This document shows positions 1-4,479 of a stretch of 5,011 bases of DNA, piece by piece (within the stretch, counting starts at the first letter, position 1; the number at the start of each line of letters is the position of its first letter). Both the position numbers and the translations under genes were made by a program. This DNA is from an uncultured Mucilaginibacter sp. (lineage in GTDB: Bacteria; Bacteroidota; Bacteroidia; Sphingobacteriales; Sphingobacteriaceae). The DNA lies in assembly GCA_903885865.1 (NCBI GenBank), contig CAISKH010000181.1, positions 1-5,011 of the forward strand, in the 5' to 3' direction. The notes under the pieces were generated by a model. The model saw only the letters and a list, made by a program, of their open reading frames with translations, made no database searches and was not told where the DNA came from.

Positions 1-504
1 GTTCTTTATTGGCTATTACTAATTCTGCAGCCCGGTTCTCTTTTTCGTCGTTTTGGAACGATAGTTCTTTATTGGCAATAATTAACTCATCTGCCCGTTT
101 CTCCTTTTCATGGTTTTGAAAAAGCAGTTCTTTATTGGCCACTATTAATTCTGCGGCCCGTTTCCCTTTCTCTGTTTTTTGATAATCAAGTTCTTTGTTG
201 GCGATCACCAGTTCTTCGGCACGTTTACCCTTTTCTTCGGTTTGAAACGCAAGTTCCTTGTTAGCTATAACCAATTCTGCGGCCCTGTTCTCTTTTTGCG
301 CGTTTTGAAAGGATAGTTCTTTATCCGCAATAATTAACTCATCTGCCCGTTTCTCCTTTTCACGGTTTTGAAAAAGCAGTTCCTTATTGGCCACTATTAA
401 TTCTGCGGCCCTTTTCCCCTTTTCTGTTTTTTGATAATCAAGCTCTTTGTTGGCAATCACTAGCTCTTCGGCGCGTTTGCCCTTTTCCTCTGTTTGAAAA
501 GCAA
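1..504 (-). repeat. Higher-order duplication: two adjacent 252-bp blocks of four units each
   Basis: Units fall into four types in the order A (AFQTEE), D (DYQKTE), L (LFQN[RH]E), S (SFQN..). The order A-D-L-S occurs at 253-504 and again at 1-252. By hand alignment the two 252-bp blocks differ at 29 positions (about 88% identity) with no gaps. Only four residues differ among the four unit pairs: R/H, D/N, A/D and Q/E. The A pair has 9 base differences and the D pair has 4, all synonymous. Divergence is uneven: 13, 3, 4 and 9 differences for the blocks starting at 1, 64, 127 and 190. The array therefore grew by duplication of a four-unit block and not only unit by unit. Confidence 0.9.
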
Positions 505-598
505 GCTCCTTGTTAGCGATCACCAGTTCTTCGGCGCGTTTTCCTTTCTCTTTGCTTTGATACGCAAGTTCCCTGTTAGCAATGATCAGGTTATCGGA
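1..598 (-). repeat. Tandem 63-bp coding repeat, about ten units
   Basis: The plus-strand landmark GTTCYTT (or a one- or two-base variant) recurs at 1, 64, 127, 190, 253, 316, 379, 442, 505 and 568, an exact 63-bp period with no insertion or deletion. In protein terms the complete units occupy codons 503-565, 440-502, 377-439, 314-376, 251-313, 188-250, 125-187 and 62-124. The tenth unit is cut by the window edge, and a degenerate first half-unit covers 566-598. Units differ mainly at residues 1 and 4-6 (A/D/L/S at residue 1, then TEE, KTE, NRE, NAQ and similar). The K..RA.EL and ANKEL cores are nearly invariant. The array probably continues left of the window. Confidence 0.95.
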
Positions 599-616
599 TG
601 TGGTTTTTTTATCCAT
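1..616 (-). CDS. Partial N-terminal part of a 21-residue-repeat, coiled-coil-like protein; probably the leader of a sensor kinase
   Basis: The frame is open from an ATG at 614-616 to the window edge, giving 205 codons with no stop. It begins MDKKTTSDNLIIANREL and continues as nine further 21-residue units. Each unit has [FY]-Q near its start, a basic core K-x-[KN]-R-A-x-E-L, and ends A-[ND]-K-E-L. Twenty-one residues equal three heptads, so the leucines stay in register and a long charged helix or coiled coil is likely. There is no signal peptide or membrane segment. The start is well fixed: an in-frame stop lies at 665-667 and there is no other in-frame ATG between. No Shine-Dalgarno is seen, as usual in Bacteroidota. 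From memory, similar repeats precede PAS and histidine-kinase domains in Sphingobacteriaceae and other bacteria. The catalytic part, if any, lies left of the window, so function is inferred. A purely structural repeat protein is the alternative. Confidence 0.85.
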   Translation of the reverse strand, partial: MDKKTTSDNLIIANRELAYQSKEKGKRAEELVIANKELAFQTEEKGKRAEELVIANKELDYQKTEKGKRAAELIVANKELLFQNREKEKRADELIIADKELSFQNAQKENRAAELVIANKELAFQTEEKGKRAEELVIANKELDYQKTEKGKRAAELIVANKELLFQNHEKEKRADELIIANKELSFQNDEKENRAAELVIANKE

Positions 617-810
617 TTGAAATATAAAAGGTTCGGCTCTATCTTGCTGGCATAATAATATTTTTTAAAAAAGTTTAGGCTTAAAATATTATTTTACTAA
701 TAACTTAAACTATATAATATTGTTTTAAAAACATATCAAATAACTTGTTATAGTTAAGAGGCTTCATTTCTTAACAAGGAAAGGTATCGGGGGTGTTAAC
801 AGATATTAGG

Positions 811-840
811 GCGTCATCCTGAGACAACTGAAGGATGTGC
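811..840. repeat. Short inverted repeat of the GTCATCCTGAG type
   Basis: CATCCT at 815-820 and AGGATG at 832-837 are exact inverted copies separated by 11 nt. Outside them GC (811-812) and GC (839-840) can also pair if bases 813-814 and 838 are left unpaired. GTCATCCTGAG followed by a complementary GAAGGAT is a pattern I recall from intergenic regions of many bacteria, including Sphingobacteriaceae. Its dispersal in this genome cannot be seen from one copy. Confidence 0.4.
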
Positions 841-859
841 ATAAATGCTCCATTGCTTC

Positions 860-935
860 CGCAAGCGTCCGCCCGTGATAATTTAAATTGTTGGAAAGCT
901 TTGCCGGGTAATTTACCCGCAAACGGACGCTCGCG
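860..935. repeat. Large intergenic inverted repeat with nested palindromes
   Basis: The outer arms are 12 bp, 860-871 (CGCAAGCGTCCG) and 924-935 (CGGACGCTCGCG), and pair at 11 of 12 positions; the one mismatch is 863 against 932. Inside the 52-nt loop lie AATTTAAATT (880-889, a perfect 10-bp palindrome) and CGGGTAA-T-TTACCCG (905-919, perfect 7-bp arms). A small hairpin GCTT/AAGC (855-858 and 863-866) overlaps the left arm and would compete with it. The element lies 59 bp beyond the SRPBCC stop codon, so it could be a 3'-end structure of the marR operon mRNA or a dispersed palindromic repeat. No T-run follows. Confidence 0.6.
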
Positions 936-993
936 TTAAAGCGGGAAATCTTTCATAAACCCGTATTTCAATCCCGGAATAACGGCCAATTAT

Positions 994-1488
994 TTATTTT
1001 TTATTAAAAGCTTGTTCTAAGTCTTGAGTATATTGATTGAGTGATGCACTGTAGCCAATGATAAATCGTGAAACAAAACGGAATACAGGATTATAAACCT
1101 CCCCGTCTTCTGTAATAGTAACCAGTGTTTTATCTGTCTCATTACGCAACGTAAATGTCCAGGTACCTCCAAAGGGCAGTTCTTTACTATTTATCATAGT
1201 GACCATTTTTGTAGTGGGCTCTTGGGTAATCACCACGAAAGGCAGCTGCCGACCCCTCTGATCCGTTTCGATCCAGGATGTGTCAGATGTAACGTCAACA
1301 GATCTCAAATTCTTGCGCCATCCGGGATAGCTTTTAAAGTCGGTTAACTTTTGCCATACCTTTTCGGGCGGCGTGTTCAGATAAACATTTGAAGAAGCTG
1401 TATGCTTTACCGGCAGCGCATAGCCAATAATGGCCACGACCAGAACAATCAACGCCACTATGGCGATAATGATCAATAAGTATTTCAT
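994..1488 (-). CDS. Membrane-anchored SRPBCC (START-like/polyketide cyclase-like) protein
   Basis: A 164-residue protein. Residues 3-25 are an almost unbroken run of Ile, Leu, Val and Ala, forming one N-terminal membrane anchor or uncleaved signal. The remainder, about 30-160, reads as an SRPBCC fold: an N-terminal strand (SSNVYLNTP), the typical PPEKVWQKLTDFKSYPGWR segment (residues 40-58) where these families carry the W..L.D...Y..W signature, a run of strands, and the long C-terminal helix (about 143-162) that closes the hydrophobic cavity. Family members bind or modify lipids or other hydrophobic ligands; no substrate can be read here. The start ATG (1486-1488) overlaps the upstream MarR stop codon in the sequence ATGA, which implies translational coupling and joint expression. 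The soluble domain would probably lie on the outer side of the inner membrane, though topology is inferred. Confidence 0.85.
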   Translation of the reverse strand: MKYLLIIIAIVALIVLVVAIIGYALPVKHTASSNVYLNTPPEKVWQKLTDFKSYPGWRKNLRSVDVTSDTSWIETDQRGRQLPFVVITQEPTTKMVTMINSKELPFGGTWTFTLRNETDKTLVTITEDGEVYNPVFRFVSRFIIGYSASLNQYTQDLEQAFNKK

Positions 1489-1979
1489 GTTTTTGTTGAT
1501 TTAATGTTCCTGTAATTCCATGATTTGCCCTGGCTTTTACTTTTCATCTCCATTTCAGCAGCATAGGTTAACAGATCAAGCCCGTCAAGCGCCATTTTTC
1601 TTTCGGAAGCATTGAGGCGGTTTAATATGGCTTCAACACGTTCGGGGTCAAGTACTGATCTGCTTTTTTTTAGCTTATCGCCGGCAGCCGTTAGTGTAAG
1701 ATCAGTTTTACGCGCGTCTTGCAGGTTCTTCTCTTTCTTAACGTAACCAAGTTTAACAGAACGGTCTATTGATATCGACATAGTAGATGGGGTAACACCC
1801 ATGTGCATAGCTAAATCATATAACGATATGGGTTCATTTAACTCCAAATGATCCAGTATGCTCGCCTGGTTAGCGGTCAATTTAACTCCTGTATCCTCAT
1901 CAGTTACATGCCTGGTATGACAGGCAAAATAAATTAAAGGATAGAAATTCATTAACCGGGATATATCATCTTTTATCAT
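1485..1979 (-). CDS. MarR-family winged-helix transcriptional regulator
   Basis: A 164-residue protein, close to the usual MarR length. After an N-terminal dimerisation helix (about 1-25), residues 34-50 match the LTANQASILDHL start of the MarR domain. The helix-turn-helix follows (about 52-76, SLYDLAMHMGVTPSTMSISI), and the wing at 84-98 contains the hallmark D-A-R-K-x-x-x-L-x-L-T. Helices from about 112 to 148 complete the dimer interface. A single cysteine (C20) followed by H21 and H24 lies in the first helix, a possible ligand or redox site but unproven. The last residues (SWNYRNIKSTKT) look unstructured. It is first in a two-gene operon with the SRPBCC protein, the usual place for a repressor of its own operon. 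A promoter and perfect inverted repeat lie immediately upstream. ATG 1977-1979 is used; Met10 (1950-1952) is an alternative start because the predicted transcript begins almost at the first ATG. Confidence 0.88.
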   Translation of the reverse strand: MIKDDISRLMNFYPLIYFACHTRHVTDEDTGVKLTANQASILDHLELNEPISLYDLAMHMGVTPSTMSISIDRSVKLGYVKKEKNLQDARKTDLTLTAAGDKLKKSRSVLDPERVEAILNRLNASERKMALDGLDLLTYAAEMEMKSKSQGKSWNYRNIKSTKT

Positions 1980-1983
1980 AGAT

Positions 1984-2014
1984 CAAAAATATTACTTTTA
2001 TTTGTCAAATCAAA
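1984..2014 (-). promoter_or_regulatory. Bacteroidota-type promoter of the marR operon
   Basis: Read on the minus strand, TTTG (2014-2011) is followed by a 19-nt spacer and TATTTTTG (1991-1984), which matches the Bacteroidota -7 consensus TAnnTTTG exactly. The spacing also matches the -33/-7 arrangement known for the primary sigma factor of this phylum. The element ends only 4 nt before the MarR ATG, so the predicted start of transcription falls at about 1978-1981 and the message would be leaderless or nearly so. The region is AT-rich, so a chance match is possible. Confidence 0.6.
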
Positions 2015-2018
2015 TAAA
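1997..2018. promoter_or_regulatory. Candidate MarR operator: perfect 8-bp inverted repeat
   Basis: TTTATTTG (1997-2004) and CAAATAAA (2011-2018) are exact inverted copies around a 6-nt centre, 22 bp in all. The left arm also takes part in a shorter palindrome ATTTG-T-CAAAT (2000-2010). MarR proteins bind imperfect palindromes of roughly this length, often over their own promoter. This site covers the -33 TTTG and most of the spacer, so binding would block RNA polymerase. AT-rich DNA yields such repeats by chance more often, so the assignment rests on position as much as on symmetry. Confidence 0.55.
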
Positions 2019-2088
2019 TTTTTCATTATCGCTTACAATTAGTCTGGATTAGTAAGTATAAGATTCCCTGTTATCTCGAAATGATAGG

Positions 2089-3000
2089 TTAAACAACAAA
2101 AGTTCTCCCCTCAATAGCCAGTTCGGTTGCCGGGAATATGCTTTGGGCTTCCTCCAGCAGTTCATCCAAATTTTTATAGCGGGCAGAGAAATGGCCTATC
2201 AAAAGTCTTTTAGCGTGGGTCTTTACGGCTATTTCGGCGGCCTGAAGGGCCGTGGTATGGTAAGTTTCGTTTGCCCTGTCGAGCATATTATGCAGAAATG
2301 TAGCTTCATGGTATAGTAAGTCCGAATTGGTGATCTGCTTAAAATACTGCTCGTTGTATATCGTGTCTGAGCAGTACGCATAGGTTTTAGGCGCGTCAGA
2401 ATCGGTGGTAAGCATATCGTTTTTATATACCTTGCCTTCGGGGTTAGTATAATCGGCCCCTTTTTTTAGCAGGGTATATAATTCAACCGGCACCCCTATC
2501 CGTTCAAGTTCGGCTTTCAACAGCTTCCTCAACCTTTTTTTCTCCCTGAACAAAAAACCGGTGCAGGCAATGCGATGATCGAGCGGGATGGTTTCAATTA
2601 TAACATCGTCGTTATTTATAATGGTCTGCGCATTATGCGCATCGGTTATACAAAAGTCGATATCAAATTGTAAATGGGTTTCAGAATATTTTAATTGCAG
2701 GTCGATAATTTCTTTGAGCTGGGGCGGGCCGAATAGTTTTAAGGTTTTTTTACGCCCGTTTAAGTGCATAGACGAAAGCAAGCCTATTAAACCCAGGTAA
2801 TGGTCGCCGTGAATATGGCTGATGAAAATATGATCGATACGGCTTGGCCTTACATCAAAGCGTAACATTTGTTGTTGCGTGCCTTCGCCGCAATCAACCA
2901 GGTACAGGTGCTCATTAATATTAAGCACCTGCGATGTAGGATTTCGATTATAAATAGGAGTTGCAGAACTGCTTCCGAGTATTGTTACCTCAAATTTCAT
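2089..3000 (-). CDS. rnz: Ribonuclease Z (tRNA 3'-end processing endonuclease)
   Basis: A 303-residue protein of the normal short RNase Z length. This metallo-beta-lactamase-fold nuclease cuts tRNA precursors after the discriminator base to remove the 3' trailer. The zinc-binding motif is SHIHGDH with H62, H64, D66 and H67. Further ligands fit H142 (PLDHR), D212 (YCSDT) and H270 (IGHFSARY). The N-terminus (ILGSSSATP) and DCGEGTQQQ (residues 36-44) are family hallmarks. Residues about 150-190, rich in Lys/Arg and ending LKKGADY, form the flexible exosite arm that binds the tRNA elbow. A C-terminal HTTALQAAEIA segment (248-258) is also typical. The ATG at 2998-3000 lies 21 bp after the STAS-protein stop codon, so the two are probably co-transcribed. 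It is complete and shows no odd residue. Assignment is firm. Confidence 0.96.
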   Translation of the reverse strand: MKFEVTILGSSSATPIYNRNPTSQVLNINEHLYLVDCGEGTQQQMLRFDVRPSRIDHIFISHIHGDHYLGLIGLLSSMHLNGRKKTLKLFGPPQLKEIIDLQLKYSETHLQFDIDFCITDAHNAQTIINNDDVIIETIPLDHRIACTGFLFREKKRLRKLLKAELERIGVPVELYTLLKKGADYTNPEGKVYKNDMLTTDSDAPKTYAYCSDTIYNEQYFKQITNSDLLYHEATFLHNMLDRANETYHTTALQAAEIAVKTHAKRLLIGHFSARYKNLDELLEEAQSIFPATELAIEGRTFVV

Positions 3001-3021
3001 ATCAGGTAAACAACATAGGTA

Positions 3022-3399
3022 TTATCTCATTTCTTTCTTTAATTCTTTTTCTATCTCTTCCATAAAAATGAGGTCAATAGCTTCTTCCGAAGAAGGAACA
3101 ATAGTAAGTACACTTTCTAATTGAGAGATAGTAATTAAACGGGAAACAGCGTCATTTAATCCCGTAAGGATAAATGAACCCGAAGCGTTTTTGCATAAAC
3201 GATGGCCAACCAGCAAGCTGCTTAATCCTGAAGAATCAGCAAATTTAACGTGCGAAAGGTCTAGGATCATGTTTCGCTGTCCTTCTGTGTTTATCAAAAT
3301 CAGCTCTGATTTTAATTGCGGAGTGATCAATGAGTTCAACTTTGATTCATTGAGTTTCAGCAAAATATACTTCTCGTGTTTATCAACTGTAAACTTCAT
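3022..3399 (-). CDS. STAS-domain protein, anti-sigma-factor-antagonist-like
   Basis: A 125-residue protein with a STAS domain over residues 1-110. The diagnostic segment is ILDLSHVKFADSSGLSSLL (residues 45-63): a central beta strand, then D55-S56-S57-G58-L59, the loop that carries the phosphorylated serine in SpoIIAA and RsbV. A partner-switch role is therefore possible, in which the unphosphorylated form binds an anti-sigma or Hpr-type kinase. The last 13 residues (MEEIEKELKKEMR) form a charged helical tail beyond the usual domain. No kinase, phosphatase or sigma factor is present in the window, so its partner is unknown. It lies between purC (51-bp gap) and rnz (21-bp gap) on the same strand and is likely part of that transcript. 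A structural or lipid-asymmetry STAS protein is less likely given the DSSGL motif and single-domain form. Confidence 0.88.
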   Translation of the reverse strand: MKFTVDKHEKYILLKLNESKLNSLITPQLKSELILINTEGQRNMILDLSHVKFADSSGLSSLLVGHRLCKNASGSFILTGLNDAVSRLITISQLESVLTIVPSSEEAIDLIFMEEIEKELKKEMR

Positions 3400-3450
3400 T
3401 TCTATTTCAATAATTTAACTGCTAATATATGCATTATTCGCAAATAAAAA

Positions 3451-4395
3451 TCACAATGATGCCAGGGCTTTTTTTATAGCGCCTTCTACCCTGCTCAGCA
3501 CGTTTTCATTTTCGGGTTTTATAAAGGCCTCGCCTGTAATCTGTTCGTAAAGTTCAATATACCGCTCAGAGATAGATCGCACGATCTCGGGCGTCATAAC
3601 CGGTATTATCTGCCCTTCTTTTCCCTGGAAATTGTTTTCAATTAACCATTTCCGAACAAACTCTTTCGATAATTGCTTTTGCGGCTCGTTAGCCGCCTGC
3701 CTTTCGGCATATCCTTCGCTATAAAAATAGCGGGACGAATCAGGCGTATGTATCTCGTCAATTAAATATATCTTGCCATCAGCCTTACCAAATTCGTATT
3801 TGGTATCAACCAATATCAGGCCCTGTTTAGCGGCAATTTCGGTACCGCGGGCAAACAGCGCCCTGGTATATTGCTCTAATTGTTCATAATCTTCGGCCGA
3901 TACGATATGTTGTTTTAAAATATCCTCTTTTGATATATCCTCATCATGCCCTACCGCCGCTTTTGTTGTTGGGGTAATAATAGGTTCGGGCAGTTTATCG
4001 TTTTCTTTTAAACCTTCGGGCAAACCCACGCCGCAAACCTCACGTTTGCCCGCACTGTATTCGCGCGCTGCATGACCGGCCAAATAGCCGCGAATTACCA
4101 TTTCCACTTTAAAGGGCTCACAAATGCGGCCGATGGTTACGCTGGGGTCGGGTACGCTAACCACCCAGTTGGGTACAATATCGGCTGTAGCCTTTAAAAA
4201 TTTGGCAGCTATCTGGTTCAATACCTGCCCTTTAAACGGAATAGGCTCGGGCAGTACCACATCAAACGCCGATATACGGTCGCTCACCACCATTACCAGG
4301 TATTTGCCAGCGATAGTATAAACATCACGAACCTTCCCCTTATAAAAGTTGGTTTGGTTGGGGAAATTAAAATGTGTTTCTTTTATTGCGTCCAT
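3451..4395 (-). CDS. purC: Phosphoribosylaminoimidazole-succinocarboxamide (SAICAR) synthase
   Basis: A 314-residue cytosolic enzyme that joins CAIR and L-aspartate with ATP hydrolysis to give SAICAR in de novo purine synthesis. Visible hallmarks are YKGKVRDVY (residues 18-26, the nucleotide-binding glycine/lysine region), VVSDRISAFDVVLPEPIP (36-53), KVEMVIRGYLAGHAAREY (96-113), the long ITPTTKAAVGHDEDIS segment (140-155), LILVDTKYEFGK (193-204) and LIDEIHTPDSSRYF (211-224). It is the longer form, about 310 residues as in yeast Ade1, rather than the roughly 240-residue enzyme of E. coli and Bacillus; this form is usual in Bacteroidota. Residues after about 240 are a C-terminal extension of that subgroup. 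ATG 4393-4395 is preceded on the coding strand by a run of seven A, suitable for initiation without Shine-Dalgarno. The upstream spacer is an inverted heptamer array. Confidence 0.97.
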   Translation of the reverse strand: MDAIKETHFNFPNQTNFYKGKVRDVYTIAGKYLVMVVSDRISAFDVVLPEPIPFKGQVLNQIAAKFLKATADIVPNWVVSVPDPSVTIGRICEPFKVEMVIRGYLAGHAAREYSAGKREVCGVGLPEGLKENDKLPEPIITPTTKAAVGHDEDISKEDILKQHIVSAEDYEQLEQYTRALFARGTEIAAKQGLILVDTKYEFGKADGKIYLIDEIHTPDSSRYFYSEGYAERQAANEPQKQLSKEFVRKWLIENNFQGKEGQIIPVMTPEIVRSISERYIELYEQITGEAFIKPENENVLSRVEGAIKKALASL

Positions 4396-4400
4396 TTTTT

Positions 4401-4479
4401 TGAGTCTTGAGTCTTAAGTCTTGAGTCTTGAGTCTCAATCAAAACGACTTAAGACTCAAGACTCAGAACTTAAGACTTA
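4401..4479. repeat. Inverted array of 7-bp repeats filling the phoH-purC spacer
   Basis: The left arm, 4401-4435, is five heptamers: TGAGTCT, TGAGTCT, TAAGTCT, TGAGTCT, TGAGTCT. After a 9-nt centre (4436-4444) the right arm, 4445-4479, is five units in the opposite direction: CGACTTA, AGACTCA, AGACTCA, GAACTTA, AGACTTA. The arms are complementary at 28 of 35 positions when aligned end to end, and other registers are possible. The last right-hand unit contains the phoH stop codon (TAA, 4477-4479). The left arm ends 5 bp from the purC ATG. No T-tract follows on either strand, so it does not look like an intrinsic terminator. I recall similar GAGTCTT/AAGACTT runs between genes in Sphingobacteriaceae, but copy number here is unknown. 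Confidence 0.9.

Larger units (their letters stand above)
617..993. other. 377-bp non-coding stretch with an AT-rich leader and inverted repeats
   Basis: I see no convincing gene here. Positions 640-760 are very AT-rich and form the region upstream of the repeat-protein gene. They contain self-complementary TTTTTTAAAAAA (661-672), TGTTTT-A-AAAACA (721-733), TAACT/AGTTA (741-745 and 752-756) and GTTAAG/CTTAAC (753-758 and 770-775). No exact TAnnTTTG promoter element was found on the minus strand here, so the promoter of the repeat gene is not identified. The other half (781-993) is richer in G+C, lies downstream of the SRPBCC gene, and holds the inverted repeats listed separately. None is followed by a T-tract in the minus direction, so no classical intrinsic terminator is called. 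Confidence 0.6.

Noticed and set aside
1..616. CRISPR array or non-coding satellite at the left end
   Set aside because: The 63-bp period has no unique spacers, is a multiple of three, and stays open in one frame with mostly synonymous variation between units.
2031..2090. Terminator or regulatory hairpin after rnz (CTTAC 2032-2036 with GTAAG 2052-2056; ATTAGT direct repeat at 2038 and 2048)
   Set aside because: The stems are only about 5 bp and no T-run follows directly in the minus direction; within chance expectation for AT-rich sequence.
2588..2800. Plus-strand 70-codon open frame opposite rnz
   Set aside because: It lies fully antisense to conserved RNase Z sequence, with no domain and no promoter.
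3191..3418. Plus-strand 75-codon open frame opposite the STAS gene
   Set aside because: It is antisense to the DSSGL-containing STAS domain and its sequence is not protein-like.
3400..3450. Separate promoter for the STAS-rnz pair
   Set aside because: TTTG at 3444-3441 is present, but no TAnnTTTG element occurs at the right distance, so co-transcription from upstream is simpler.
4124..4321. Plus-strand 65-codon open frame opposite purC
   Set aside because: It is antisense to conserved PurC motifs; low-complexity composition and no family resemblance.
4401..4479. Intrinsic terminator between phoH and purC
   Set aside because: The stem is AT-rich and imperfect and no T-tract follows on the minus strand; purC begins immediately after.
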